48,029 bases of DNA from Bdellovibrionaceae bacterium UBA2316 (GCA_002345205.1 DDVI01000031.1:1-48029), one strand, 5' to 3'. Counted from the stretch's first letter, positions 1 through 8,590 are shown. Numbers and translations are program-made. The notes: a model not told the origin generated them from the letters alone.

Positions 1-2
1 CA

Positions 3-95
3 AAGGTCAGGGGCCTGTTGTTCCAAAGAGTTATTGAAAATTCCATGAATGTTGAACCAACCCCTTACAAAAAGATTAAGGCTAGAAAACCTTAA
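3..95 (+). CDS. C-terminal tail of an unidentified gene (truncated by window edge)
   Basis: Thirty residues are open in this frame from the window edge to a TAA at 93-95. They are rich in basic residues and end in KKIKARKP. Codon choice resembles the neighbouring genes and the other two forward frames close early, at 46-48 and 34-36, so a real gene end is likely. I do not recognise the family from this fragment. The same frame stays open after the TAA, from 96 to a TGA at 222-224, and again reads as a charged, basic peptide, so the stop may have shortened an older, longer protein. The rest of the gene lies upstream of the window. Confidence 0.4.
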   Translation, partial: KVRGLLFQRVIENSMNVEPTPYKKIKARKP

Positions 96-331
96 GGCCA
101 GACAAGTGCATATGCAGGAAAAAGAAACCGCAAACTCGAAAACAGCGAGCGGCTAGCGAAAATTAATCGAGAGATTCGCGAGGCACGTACACTAAAGAGT
201 TTCAGAGGAGGCGCCTCGGTCTGAGGTAACTCAGTTTTAGTAAAAGTCCTCAGTCAGGAAAAAACGATAACGAAAACTTAAACGGGACGGGAAACTCAAA
301 CGGCGAACCTCGAACCGCTGCAGTCCACCGA
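96..331. other. gene-free stretch, purine-rich, with in-frame remnant
   Basis: No complete gene is visible on either strand. Positions 96-224 continue the frame of the upstream partial gene past its stop and could be a decayed C-terminus. A perfect 10-bp palindrome, GAGGCGCCTC, lies at 208-217. From about 250 to 330 the plus strand is unusually rich in A and G, with recurring GAAAAC and GGGAAAC-like strings. I could not assign the stretch to a known RNA family. Confidence 0.4.
221..239 (+). terminator. possible small hairpin terminator
   Basis: CTGAG at 221-225 pairs with CTCAG at 230-234 around a GTAA tetraloop, followed by TTTTA. The stem is only 5 bp, so this is a weak call. Its position fits termination of the gene entering from the left edge. 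Confidence 0.3.
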
Positions 332-985
332 TTAAAGAATGTCTTCGAAGAATGCCCCTCGATTTAAACCACGATCATGAATCTGGATTTCCAAAATCCA
401 TTTATTTGCACTGACTGACTCAGTCACTCCGATGAGGTTTCCTTTGTAATGTACCTGATGTGGAAAGTCCCCGACCCGATGGCCGCTGGCGCCTTTTGTG
501 ATGAATTCATAGCCCATCGTTTTGGCTTCGGCTTGAGCGTATTGGTACAGGGCTTCGCCGCTCAGTTTTTCGGTTGCCCATTTTGTTTTCACCTTTTGGA
601 ATAGGATTTTGGAGCTATTGCTTAATTTTATCAGGGCCGCGTTATCGCCGACAACGAAGGTTTCGCCGTAATCGCACTCGTGATCCAGTAGAATCGGGCC
701 CAAATCTAAGAAGAAAATGTCATTTTTTTGCAGAACGACATCGGGGGCCGATGTCTCAGAATAGGTTTTAATGGTGTTAGGTCCGAAACGGATTTTCGGA
801 GGGTGCCAGTTCTTTCCGAAACCATTTTGTTTTAGAACCTCTTTTGTGATTTCGGAGGCCTCGATTTCCGTCCTGCCGGGGCCTATTTCTTGAGCAATTT
901 GCTGTACGCATTTAGCCAAAAGTTTTTGGCTTTCGAGTAGTTTTTTTTCCGAGAATTTCTCTCCGTTATTTTCTATAGCCAGCAT
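332..985 (-). CDS. M24-family metallopeptidase (Xaa-Pro aminopeptidase-like)
   Basis: A 217-residue protein with the pita-bread metallopeptidase fold. The five expected metal ligands can be placed in order: D94 in FFLDLGP, D105 in CDYGETF, H169 in SGHRVG, E199 in ILEIQ and E214 in GAFFED. It is shorter than classical aminopeptidase P and lacks the N-terminal creatinase-like domain, so it resembles single-domain M24 enzymes that may cleave N-terminal residues from small peptides. The ATG is preceded by AGGA at good spacing. It is transcribed away from the prp operon across a 75-bp gap containing an inverted repeat. Substrate is not deducible; methionine aminopeptidase is unlikely because the pocket sequences differ. 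Confidence 0.85.
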   Translation of the reverse strand: MLAIENNGEKFSEKKLLESQKLLAKCVQQIAQEIGPGRTEIEASEITKEVLKQNGFGKNWHPPKIRFGPNTIKTYSETSAPDVVLQKNDIFFLDLGPILLDHECDYGETFVVGDNAALIKLSNSSKILFQKVKTKWATEKLSGEALYQYAQAEAKTMGYEFITKGASGHRVGDFPHQVHYKGNLIGVTESVSANKWILEIQIHDRGLNRGAFFEDIL

Positions 986-1005
986 CCCATTTCCTATCTT
1001 TTATT

Positions 1006-1040
1006 TGACCCAATTTAGTCATAAGGAGTACGTTGGGTCA
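1006..1040. promoter_or_regulatory. inverted repeat between M24 gene and prp operon
   Basis: TGACCCAA at 1006-1013 and TTGGGTCA at 1033-1040 are perfect 8-bp inverted arms separated by 19 bp, in the only gap between divergent genes. A TTGACC string at 1005-1010 overlaps the left arm and could be a -35 element for prpD, but no convincing -10 follows at the right distance. The arms look like half-sites of an operator. The binding protein is unknown, and no prpR-like regulator lies next to the operon. Confidence 0.45.
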
Positions 1041-1060
1041 TCTTAAAAAAAGGAAACGTT

Positions 1061-2569
1061 ATGAAGAAACATTTGGTTCGTGTGTATCCGTCAAAGGAAA
1101 AACTAGATCGTAAAGATCAATTAGCTTGGAAAATGGCTGAAGTGGCTACTGACAGCGTGGCCCTATATTCAGCATCAGTTGAAATGGTTATTAATCGTTT
1201 GATCGATAATGCCTCTGTAGCGATTGCGTCTGCGAACCGACGTCCTGTGGCTTCTGCGCGCGCTATGGCTCTGTGTCACCCACGTACTGGTGGCGCCACG
1301 GTATTTGGTATGCCAAACGATCAAAAATTTTCTCCGGAATGGGCAGCATGGGCGAACGGAACTGCGGTTCGTGAGCTTGATTACCACGATACCTTCTTGG
1401 CGGCGGATTACTCTCATCCAGGTGATAACATTCCTCCGATATTAGCGGTGGCGCAAACTTTAGGTAAAAATGGTAAAGATCTAGCACGCGGTATGATGAC
1501 GGGATACGAACTTCACGTAAATCTTGTTAAAGGTATCTGCTTACATAAACACAAAAAAGATCATATTGCTCACTTGTGTCCAGCATCGGCAGCCGGTATC
1601 GGAACTCTTCTTGGTTTACCAACTGAAACTGTATATCAAGCGATTCAACAAGCCGTTCACGTTTCATTCAACACTCGTCAATCTCGTAAAGGTGAAATTT
1701 CATCTTGGAAAGCGTACGCTCCGGCGCACGCGGGTAAGTTAGCCGTTGAAGCGGTTGACCGTGTTATGCGCGGTGAAGGTGCTCCATCGCCAATTTACGA
1801 AGGTGAAGATTCAGTAATTGCCTACATGCTTGACGGTAAAGACGGAAAATACGAAGTTCCATTGCCAGAAGCGGGTGAAGCTAAGAAAGCGATTTTAGAT
1901 ACCTACACTAAAGAACATTCTGCGGAATACCAATCTCAAGCGTTGATCGACCTAGCATTCCGTATGAAACAAAAAATCACAAATTTTGATGATATTGCTT
2001 CAATTGAAATTCATACGTCGCACCATACTCATTATGTAATTGGTACGGGCGCGAACGATCCTCAAAAAATGGATCCAAAAGCATCTCGCGAAACTCTGGA
2101 TCATTCGATCATGTACATCTTTGCAGTCGCTCTACAAGATGGTTTCTGGCATCATGTTAAATCGTACGCTCCAGAACGCGCAGGTCGTCCAGACACGGTG
2201 GCTCTATGGCACAAAATCACTACATCTGAAGATCCTAAATGGACAGAAATGTACCACGCACAAGATCCGGATAAAAAACGTTTCGGTGGCCGCGTAGAAA
2301 TCACATTCAAAAACGGAACTAAATTAGTTGATGAATTAGGCGTAGCGAATGCGCATCCAGCGGGCGCTAAACCATTTAAACGCGCAGATTACATCCGCAA
2401 GTTTGATATGTTAACAGAAGACATCATCACTAAAGACGAACGTAATCGGTTCATCTCATTATGTGAAAACTTAATGGATTTAAAGCCAGAGCAGGTTCAG
2501 CAATTGAACGTTCAAATCCCAATCGAAAAGTTAACTTCGAACAAACGAGACACTAAAGGAATTTTCTAA
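1061..2569 (+). CDS. prpD: 2-methylcitrate dehydratase
   Basis: A 502-residue member of the MmgE/PrpD family, close to the usual length of about 480. It dehydrates 2-methylcitrate to 2-methyl-cis-aconitate in the methylcitrate cycle, which turns propionyl-CoA into pyruvate and succinate in the cytoplasm. Family landmarks include RELDYHDTF and the following SHPGDN around residues 107-125, and the helical dimer region before a smaller C-terminal domain. The ATG has an AAGGAAA ribosome site. It is the first gene of a prpD-prpB-prpC operon; the stop overlaps the prpB start by one base (TAATG). A predator growing on prey amino acids and odd-chain lipids would produce propionyl-CoA, which this route clears. 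Confidence 0.93.
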   Translation: MKKHLVRVYPSKEKLDRKDQLAWKMAEVATDSVALYSASVEMVINRLIDNASVAIASANRRPVASARAMALCHPRTGGATVFGMPNDQKFSPEWAAWANGTAVRELDYHDTFLAADYSHPGDNIPPILAVAQTLGKNGKDLARGMMTGYELHVNLVKGICLHKHKKDHIAHLCPASAAGIGTLLGLPTETVYQAIQQAVHVSFNTRQSRKGEISSWKAYAPAHAGKLAVEAVDRVMRGEGAPSPIYEGEDSVIAYMLDGKDGKYEVPLPEAGEAKKAILDTYTKEHSAEYQSQALIDLAFRMKQKITNFDDIASIEIHTSHHTHYVIGTGANDPQKMDPKASRETLDHSIMYIFAVALQDGFWHHVKSYAPERAGRPDTVALWHKITTSEDPKWTEMYHAQDPDKKRFGGRVEITFKNGTKLVDELGVANAHPAGAKPFKRADYIRKFDMLTEDIITKDERNRFISLCENLMDLKPEQVQQLNVQIPIEKLTSNKRDTKGIF

Positions 2570-3465
2570 TGTTGTTTCCAGAAATCACCGCAAGTAACAA
2601 ACGGGCACTGTTTCGAGATAAATTAAAATCGGGCAAACTATTAGTTATGCCTGGCGCTTTCTCGCCCTTGTCAGCCATGTTAATTGAGAGAAAAAAATTT
2701 GATGGCGTGTACATTTCAGGTTCGGTGATGTCTAACGATTTAGGTTACCCAGATATCGGCCTAACAACATTATCTGAAGTCGCTAATCGTGGTCGTCAAA
2801 TCGCACGTTCAGTTTCTATCCCAAGCTTGATTGATATTGACACAGGCTTTGGTGAGCCAATGAACGTAACTCGGACCGTTCAAGAAATGATCGAAATGGG
2901 TATTTGCGGTGGTCATTTGGAAGATCAAATGAATCCAAAACGTTGTGGTCACCTAGATAATAAATCATTAGTTTCCCAAGAAGACATGGTTAAAAAAATT
3001 CAAGCGGCGGATCGTGGTAAAAAACTAGATCCTGGTTTTTTAATCATGGCCAGAACAGACGCTCGCGCATCTGAAGGCTTAGAAGCGGCTATCAATCGCG
3101 CCAAAGCGTATGTGGATGCTGGGGCTGAATCTATCTTCCCGGAAGCGCTTCAAGATGAAAAAGAATTCGAAGCTTTCCGTAAAGCCATCAAAGTTCCTTT
3201 GTTAGCGAACATGACGGAATTCGGTAAATCCAGATTATTAACTCAAAAGCAATTATCTGATTTGGGTTTCAATATCGTGATTTACCCGGTGACGACTTTG
3301 CGTTTAGCGATGAAAGCCGTAGACGTTGGCTTGGATCAAATCATCAAAGACGGCACTCAGGAAAATATCGTTCCGAATATGCAAACACGTAAAGAACTTT
3401 ACGAATTAACTCGTTACGAAGACTACAACGATTTTGATAAAAGTATTTTTAATTTTAAAATTTAG
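2569..3465 (+). CDS. prpB: methylisocitrate lyase
   Basis: A 298-residue member of the isocitrate lyase/PEP mutase superfamily. It splits 2-methylisocitrate into pyruvate and succinate. The Mg-binding stretch DIDTGFGEP is at residues 89-97, and the catalytic loop KRCGH is at 124-128 with C126 as the active-site cysteine. The single R in that loop, rather than the KKCGH of glyoxylate-cycle isocitrate lyase, together with the short length, fits PrpB. It is translationally coupled to prpD by a one-base overlap. prpC follows after 8 bp with a GGAGGA-type site. Confidence 0.93.
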   Translation: MLFPEITASNKRALFRDKLKSGKLLVMPGAFSPLSAMLIERKKFDGVYISGSVMSNDLGYPDIGLTTLSEVANRGRQIARSVSIPSLIDIDTGFGEPMNVTRTVQEMIEMGICGGHLEDQMNPKRCGHLDNKSLVSQEDMVKKIQAADRGKKLDPGFLIMARTDARASEGLEAAINRAKAYVDAGAESIFPEALQDEKEFEAFRKAIKVPLLANMTEFGKSRLLTQKQLSDLGFNIVIYPVTTLRLAMKAVDVGLDQIIKDGTQENIVPNMQTRKELYELTRYEDYNDFDKSIFNFKI

Positions 3466-3473
3466 GAGGAAGA

Positions 3474-4649
3474 ATGAGCACGCAAGATAATTATGTGAAT
3501 CCCGATTACGTACCAGAACCAGAGAAGGTTAATACCAAAAAAGGTTTAGAAGGTTCCGTTATCGATACATCAAGTGTTTCGAAGGTTAACCCAGATACTA
3601 ACTCTCTTATTTACCGTGGTTACCCAGTTCAAGATTTAGCTGAAAATTGCCGTTTCGAAGAAGTCGCGTACTTAATGTATAGAGGCGAATTGCCAACGGC
3701 GACTCAATTAGCAGAATTCGAAAAATTAGAAAGATCATACCGTGATATTACTAAAGACAGTCTGAACGTAATTAAAGCCCTTCCAAAAAAATGTCATCCA
3801 ATGGATTCCATTCGTACAGGCGTGAGCTTTTTAGGTTGCGAAGATGAGCGTGTTTGGGATGCTAGTCCTGCAACTAACTTGGATAAAGCGGTTCGCTTAT
3901 TAGCCAAAATTCCTACTATGGTTGCAGCGGATTTCCGTTTCAAAAAGGGTTTGGATTTTATTCCTCCAAATAAAGATCTATCGTTAGCCGAAAACTTTTT
4001 TCACATGTGCTTCGGAAAGGTTCCTCAGAAAGAAGTAGTGAAGGCTTTTGACGTGTCGTTGATCCTATACGCGGAACATTCATTCAACGCGTCGACATTC
4101 ACGTCACGTGTTGTTACATCAACTGAAAGCGATATTTATTCTGCCACAGTTGCGGGTATTGGCGCTTTAAAAGGTCCTCTTCATGGTGGTGCGAACGAAA
4201 TGGTTATGCACATGATGAAAGAAATCGCGGATCCAGCAAAAGCTGAACAGTGGATGTTAGATGCATTAGCTAATAAACGTAAAGTGATGGGCTTCGGTCA
4301 TCGCGTTTACAAAAAAGGTGATTCACGCGTTCCTACTATGCGCAAGTATGCTCAGTTAATGGCTGATGTAACGGGCGAAACTAAGTGGATGCGTATGTAC
4401 GATAGCCTTGAAAAAGTAATGGTAGAGAAAAAGAAAATCTACCCTAACTTAGATTTTCCAGCAGGACCCGCCTACTTCATGATGGGTTTTGAAATTGATT
4501 TCTTTACTCCTATTTTCGTAATGGCGCGTACGACGGGGTGGTCGGCGCACATTATGGAACAAGCGGCTAACAACCGTATTATCCGTCCTTTGAGCGAGTA
4601 CATCGGTGCTGGCCAAAGAAAAGTCACGCCACTATCTGAGCGTCGCTAG
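3474..4649 (+). CDS. prpC: 2-methylcitrate synthase (citrate synthase family)
   Basis: A 391-residue citrate synthase-family enzyme condensing propionyl-CoA with oxaloacetate. The catalytic triad is intact: H237 in GPLHGG, H276 in GFGHRVY and D327 in LDFPAG. Sequence alone does not cleanly separate citrate from methylcitrate synthases; the position behind prpD and prpB makes PrpC the better call, though it may also have citrate synthase activity. It ends the operon and is followed 26 bp later by a strong rho-independent terminator. No prpF or acnD-type aconitase is adjacent, so the isomerisation step would rely on a general aconitase elsewhere. Confidence 0.9.
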   Translation: MSTQDNYVNPDYVPEPEKVNTKKGLEGSVIDTSSVSKVNPDTNSLIYRGYPVQDLAENCRFEEVAYLMYRGELPTATQLAEFEKLERSYRDITKDSLNVIKALPKKCHPMDSIRTGVSFLGCEDERVWDASPATNLDKAVRLLAKIPTMVAADFRFKKGLDFIPPNKDLSLAENFFHMCFGKVPQKEVVKAFDVSLILYAEHSFNASTFTSRVVTSTESDIYSATVAGIGALKGPLHGGANEMVMHMMKEIADPAKAEQWMLDALANKRKVMGFGHRVYKKGDSRVPTMRKYAQLMADVTGETKWMRMYDSLEKVMVEKKKIYPNLDFPAGPAYFMMGFEIDFFTPIFVMARTTGWSAHIMEQAANNRIIRPLSEYIGAGQRKVTPLSERR

Positions 4650-4675
4650 TCATTTAAAGTTCTTGCTACAACAGA

Positions 4676-4709
4676 AAGAAAGCCTTGATTTCAAGGCTTT
4701 CTTGTTTTT
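4676..4709 (+). terminator. rho-independent terminator of prp operon
   Basis: A 13-bp perfect stem, 4676-4688 pairing with 4691-4703, is nearly a continuous palindrome built on AAGCCTTGA. It is followed by a T-rich run at 4702-4709. It sits directly after prpC. Confidence 0.85.
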
Positions 4710-4724
4710 CCACCAGAGGTTGTG

Positions 4725-5834
4725 ATGAAGTTAGTTTTAAGTCTTTTTTTTGTTTTAATTCTTGGTATTGGCTGTCAGTCTGCATCGACAGCAACAGATG
4801 CCGTTAAAAAAGATGAAGTCAAAGCCCAAGAAAATAAACGTCCAAAAAATAACGATCTAATTCCTCGCGGAATTGATGTGGCAACGGCGCCAGAGCTGGT
4901 TGCATTTGGTTCATGTGCTCATCAGGACAAACCACAACCATTATGGGATGTAATTGCAAAAAATAGTCCTGAGTTATTTATTTTCTCGGGTGATAATGTG
5001 TATGCTTCGCAGCCGGAAACAAAACCGATCGGGGTTCAATACAAAAAATTAAATCTGATTCCCGAATTCCGTCGGTTCCGTGAACACATTCCAATCTTCG
5101 CGACATGGGATGATCATGATTACGGAGTCAATGATGCCGGTTCCGATAGTCCAGAAAAAGAAGATGCAAAACGCGAGTTTTTGAATCAGTGGACCTATGT
5201 TCGTGATTCATTATCGATGGGACAAAAGGGCATTTACCACACTAAAATTCTAGGTGGTGTTAAAAAGAAATCGCCAACTTTGCAAATTATCATGCTTGAT
5301 ACACGTTGGTTCCGTTCGCCTTTGAAAAAAGTTGAAGATCCAGCTAATCCGCTTAGGAAATTTGGTCCAACTGATGATAAAAAAGCCACTGTTCTTGGGG
5401 AAGAGCAGTGGGCGTGGTTAGAACGTCAATTACGTAAACCTGCAGATGTCCGCGTCGTGGTGTCTAGCATTCAGTTCGTTGCGGAAGAACATGGCTTTGA
5501 AAAGTGGGCGAATTTCCCGCTAGAAAAAGAACGTTTTTTAAACTTATTAAGACGAGTCGGTCCTAAGAATCTATTCATTGTCAGTGGCGATCGTCATTTG
5601 GGAACAATTGCTAAACAAGACGTGAAAGATTGGGGAACTTTGTATGATATCACGGCGAGTGGGATCAATCGCGTCTCTGATCTTGATGAAAAAGATAAAT
5701 CCTATATGGGCGATCCGGTTAAAGTTGAAAACTTTGGATTGATGAAAATTGATTGGGCCCGCAAGAAAATCAATTTCGAACTTCGTGATGCCTCTAATAA
5801 AGTACAAAATAGTTTAGAGCTAAAAATTAAGTAA
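4725..5834 (+). CDS. PhoD-like metallophosphoesterase lipoprotein
   Basis: A 369-residue protein with an N-terminal lipoprotein signal (hydrophobic stretch, then LGIGC) and a PhoD-type alkaline phosphatase/phosphodiesterase domain. Metal-site motifs are visible in order: FGSCAH, FSGDNVY, TWDDHDYG, LDTRWFR and SGDRHLG. It probably hydrolyses phosphate esters or phosphodiesters in the periplasm or at the outer membrane. The ATG at 4725 is preferred because AGAGG lies 5 bp upstream; a GTG one codon earlier is possible. Classical PhoD proteins have a Tat signal, but this one uses a lipobox, as many PhoD-like proteins of predatory bacteria and planctomycetes do. Confidence 0.85.
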   Translation: MKLVLSLFFVLILGIGCQSASTATDAVKKDEVKAQENKRPKNNDLIPRGIDVATAPELVAFGSCAHQDKPQPLWDVIAKNSPELFIFSGDNVYASQPETKPIGVQYKKLNLIPEFRRFREHIPIFATWDDHDYGVNDAGSDSPEKEDAKREFLNQWTYVRDSLSMGQKGIYHTKILGGVKKKSPTLQIIMLDTRWFRSPLKKVEDPANPLRKFGPTDDKKATVLGEEQWAWLERQLRKPADVRVVVSSIQFVAEEHGFEKWANFPLEKERFLNLLRRVGPKNLFIVSGDRHLGTIAKQDVKDWGTLYDITASGINRVSDLDEKDKSYMGDPVKVENFGLMKIDWARKKINFELRDASNKVQNSLELKIK

Positions 5835-5851
5835 AAAGAGGGTAGGCTTCG

Positions 5852-6136
5852 ATGATTATTTGGAAGGGACGCGGAATATTGGGGCTTTTAATTGTAGGCC
5901 TTGCTTCCTATATTGTTGAAACATTCTCTGCTGAATACGTACCTAACTGGAACTATAGTAATCTAAGTCTTACATTATTTGTAGCGGCCGTTTTGATGTT
6001 GCCGCTATCGATATTAGATTTTAAAAATTATTTAAAGATTAGAAGATTCGAACATTCTATCTTCTTTATTCCGATTTGCATTTTCCCAGCTGTCCTGGTG
6101 GCGCTGGGATATGTGTATTTAAACTATCAAAAATAA
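5852..6136 (+). CDS. small three-helix membrane protein
   Basis: A 94-residue protein with three predicted membrane segments, about residues 8-26, 40-58 and 69-90, and a basic loop (KNYLKIRRFEH) between the second and third. I do not recognise the family. It starts 17 bp after the PhoD-like gene with GAGGGTAGG upstream, so it is probably co-transcribed. No catalytic motif is evident. Confidence 0.65.
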   Translation: MIIWKGRGILGLLIVGLASYIVETFSAEYVPNWNYSNLSLTLFVAAVLMLPLSILDFKNYLKIRRFEHSIFFIPICIFPAVLVALGYVYLNYQK

Positions 6137-6148
6137 ATAGACGGAGTT

Positions 6149-6430
6149 CTATTCTAAAAGAAGAATTCCAACTTTTTGAATATTTTCTTCAAGAACTTTG
6201 ACCCATGCGACTTCCGCTTTCATGATTTCTAAAGGACCGATTTTGATTTTTACTTTGGTACCTTTCTTCATAATTTCATTGTCGGCAAACACAATCGCGC
6301 AACCTGAGTACGATTCATTTAATATAATAGCTGTGATTGTCGGTTTGAAATCGCGTCCTGACGCTTTTAAGTCAATAAGAGCAACGGATTGTGGATCTGG
6401 TTGGTAGCGAAGAAATTTTCTGTCAGACAT
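6149..6430 (-). CDS. single-domain PilZ protein (c-di-GMP receptor-like)
   Basis: A 93-residue PilZ domain. The two ligand-binding motifs of the family are present: R4-x3-R8 (RKFLR) and N38-x-S40-x2-G43 (NESYSG). Such proteins bind cyclic di-GMP and pass the signal to a partner by contact. In Bdellovibrio c-di-GMP controls the switch between predatory and prey-independent growth, gliding and prey exit. The ATG has GAGGT 4 bp upstream. It stands alone on the minus strand, convergent with the small membrane protein. The partner is unknown. Confidence 0.85.
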   Translation of the reverse strand: MSDRKFLRYQPDPQSVALIDLKASGRDFKPTITAIILNESYSGCAIVFADNEIMKKGTKVKIKIGPLEIMKAEVAWVKVLEENIQKVGILLLE

Positions 6431-6490
6431 AGAACCTCGGAACTAAAAAAGGGTGTTTAAGTTATTTATATAGGGTAGTCTAATTGGTGG

Positions 6491-7225
6491 ATGAAGCAAT
6501 ATTATATTCAAACCTATCTAGATCAGCTCCATACAAAAGTCATAGCGATACCAATATTGGATGATAATTATGTTTATGTGCTCACGGATGATACTAAAAA
6601 TGCATTCATCGTTGATCCAGGGCACGCGCCGCCGGTAATCGAAGTTATCGAAGAATTAGATCTAAATCCAACCCATTTATTGATCACCCATTCACATAAT
6701 GATCACATCGGCGGAGTTCCTGAAATTCTAAGCAAGTACCCAGAAATTCAGAAAATTAGTTTTGCAAATATAGCGGCTGATTCTGATTCATTTCAATGGA
6801 ACGGCCACACGTTTGAAGCATTCAAAACGCCGGGGCATTGGCCAGATCACATTTGCTTTTTTGAGCGCGAAAATAAAATTCTATTTTGCGGTGATATCGT
6901 GTTTCGCTTTGGCTGCGGCCGAATTTTTGATGGTACCTTTCAGCAACTTTTTGAGAGTGTACAGAAAATTAAACGATTACCAGTGAAAACTGATATGTAC
7001 TGTACGCACGAATACACTCAGGCCAATCTGGCCTTTTGTCTTGATAATGATTTAGTGAGTGCGGCAGATTTCACGGCAGAAGAAAAACAGAAAATAAATT
7101 CGATTCCTAGTTTACCAGCGCCATTAAGTGTAGAGTTGAAATACAATCCGTTTATGAAGGTATCTTCATTAGAAGAGTTTACTCGGTTAAGAACTTTGAG
7201 GAATTCGTTTCGCTATGAAAAATAA
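6491..7225 (+). CDS. gloB: metallo-beta-lactamase-fold hydrolase, hydroxyacylglutathione hydrolase-like
   Basis: A 244-residue metallo-beta-lactamase fold enzyme. The dinuclear metal motif TH67-S-H69-N-D71-H72 is intact, followed by KTPGHWPDH, FCGDIVFRFGCGR and YCTHEYTQAN. These match glyoxalase II, which hydrolyses S-lactoylglutathione to lactate and glutathione. The NYVYVLTDD start is typical of the family. GGTGG lies right before the ATG. The symbol is by family resemblance; a related thioester hydrolase is possible. Confidence 0.8.
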   Translation: MKQYYIQTYLDQLHTKVIAIPILDDNYVYVLTDDTKNAFIVDPGHAPPVIEVIEELDLNPTHLLITHSHNDHIGGVPEILSKYPEIQKISFANIAADSDSFQWNGHTFEAFKTPGHWPDHICFFERENKILFCGDIVFRFGCGRIFDGTFQQLFESVQKIKRLPVKTDMYCTHEYTQANLAFCLDNDLVSAADFTAEEKQKINSIPSLPAPLSVELKYNPFMKVSSLEEFTRLRTLRNSFRYEK

Positions 7226-7240
7226 TTCTGAGTTTTATAT

Positions 7241-7600
7241 TTATTTCGAAGGACGTGTCCAAATAAATATCATTACAAGAATGAACGAGACCGAAAAACC
7301 TATTTTACCTATCGTGGGAATATAAGGCTTTGGGTAGACAAAGACTGCACTCAGCGACATCATTGTCGTGGCCATTATCTTGTATTTTAAACGGATAACG
7401 CCCTTGCTATTCCATTCATTGATAGGTGGGCCAAGTATCTTGTGGTTCAGTAGCCAGGTATGCAATTTCTCGGATCCTTTAGAAAAGCAAATAGCCGTCA
7501 GAATCAGAAATGGGGTCGTTGGCAGTAAAGGAACAGCAATCCCGATTACCCCAATCACTAAAAAAAACCAGCCAAATAACAAATACAAAAAACGACTCAT
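7241..7600 (-). CDS. DUF454 (YbaN-like) inner-membrane protein
   Basis: A 119-residue protein with three membrane segments and the DUF454 signature: GWFFLVIGVIGIAVPLLPTTPF near the N-terminus, then CFSKGSEKLHTWLLNH. The ATG at 7600 is chosen because family members begin at this point; an in-frame TTG at 7621 would add seven residues, and neither start has a clear ribosome site. The function of DUF454 is unknown. It is convergent with the GloB-like gene. Confidence 0.8.
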   Translation of the reverse strand: MSRFLYLLFGWFFLVIGVIGIAVPLLPTTPFLILTAICFSKGSEKLHTWLLNHKILGPPINEWNSKGVIRLKYKIMATTMMSLSAVFVYPKPYIPTIGKIGFSVSFILVMIFIWTRPSK

Positions 7601-7691
7601 AGTATAGCTAGTAGTAGTCAATAAAGGACCGTTTCACAACCTGGAGTTTTGGGGAAGCACCGAATAAGGAAAACGATGTTTTCAGATTAAT

Positions 7692-8501
7692 CTATTTGAT
7701 TTTTGCCGTTTGCTTTTTGGCTTTTGACCAGGCGTCTTCTTTTTCAGGATCGGTTAAGTCATTCCAGTTTTTCTGTTCGCTTTCGACGATTTTCATCATG
7801 GCATTGAAGCGCGTTTCAAATTTGCGATTAGCATTACGGAGAGCTTGTTCTGGATCGATATTTTGATGACGCGCCCATTGAGCGAGTGAAAATAAAACGT
7901 CCCCGAACTCATCTTCCATGGCGGCTTGGTCACCGTTGGCTTTTTCGACTTGAAGTTCGTTAATTTCTTCCCAAACTTTCTTCAAAACGTCATCTGAATT
8001 GGCCCAATCGAATTGCAGTTTTTGCGATTTAACACCAATCTTGTTCGCACGCTGAAGAGCCGGTAGGTGGCTTGGGAAATCAAAGGGCCCGTTATCTTTT
8101 TTAGGTGAGTTTTTTTTTTCGTTCTTTTTGATTTCTTCCCAGTTTTTCCAAACATCATCAATTCCACTGACCTGTTTGCCGGAAAACACATGGGGATGGC
8201 GTCTAACTAGCTTTTCGTTGATATTGGCAATGACGTCTTGGATCTTAAAGGCATTACGTTCTTCGGCTAGGGCCGCATGCAGTGCCACCTGAAATAATAC
8301 ATCTCCCAATTCATCTTTAACTAAGGCATCATTCCCAGACTCGACGGCCTCGACGAATTCATAGACTTCTTCGATTGCGTATGTGGTTAAACTCTGATGA
8401 GTCTGCTCGCGGTCCCAAGGGCAACCATCTGGACCACGAAGTGATCTAACGATTTGCATTAGTGATTCGAAAAGGTTAAAATTATCAGGAGCTTGCGGCA
8501 T
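7692..8501 (-). CDS. mazG: nucleoside triphosphate pyrophosphohydrolase MazG
   Basis: A 269-residue tandem MazG protein, matching the 263 residues of the E. coli enzyme. The N-terminal repeat has GCPWDREQTH, EEVYEFVEA and DELGDVLFQVALHA; the C-terminal repeat has EEINELQ and DEFGDVLFSLAQWA, giving the acidic Mg-binding clusters expected in both halves. MazG hydrolyses NTPs and dNTPs to monophosphates plus pyrophosphate, cleaning non-canonical nucleotides and affecting stress signalling. It is divergent from the 7TM-HD gene across an 89-bp gap. Confidence 0.93.
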   Translation of the reverse strand: MPQAPDNFNLFESLMQIVRSLRGPDGCPWDREQTHQSLTTYAIEEVYEFVEAVESGNDALVKDELGDVLFQVALHAALAEERNAFKIQDVIANINEKLVRRHPHVFSGKQVSGIDDVWKNWEEIKKNEKKNSPKKDNGPFDFPSHLPALQRANKIGVKSQKLQFDWANSDDVLKKVWEEINELQVEKANGDQAAMEDEFGDVLFSLAQWARHQNIDPEQALRNANRKFETRFNAMMKIVESEQKNWNDLTDPEKEDAWSKAKKQTAKIK

Positions 8502-8564
8502 AAATTTAGACTCGATGTGGGCCCAGATTTGTCCATTTTTTAAGAAAGTTCAATACAAATTTAA

Positions 8565-8576
8565 GGCATTTATGCC
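8565..8576. promoter_or_regulatory. 12-bp palindrome upstream of the 7TM-HD gene
   Basis: GGCATTTATGCC is a perfect palindrome 14 bp before the 8591 start, in the gap between divergent genes. It could be a small operator or a leader hairpin. No associated regulator is identifiable. Confidence 0.25.
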
Positions 8577-8590
8577 GAAGTGTTTAATGT

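Noticed and set aside
100..331. tmRNA-like strings (GTGCAT, CCGCAAAC, a GTCCACC near the end)
   Set aside because: No GGATTCGA-type 5' end, no TTCGA T-loop, and the putative tag frame does not end in a LAA-like sequence.
7692..7980. MazG considered as a toxin-antitoxin or phage-defence partner
   Set aside because: It has the full tandem-domain housekeeping architecture, and no toxin gene is adjacent.
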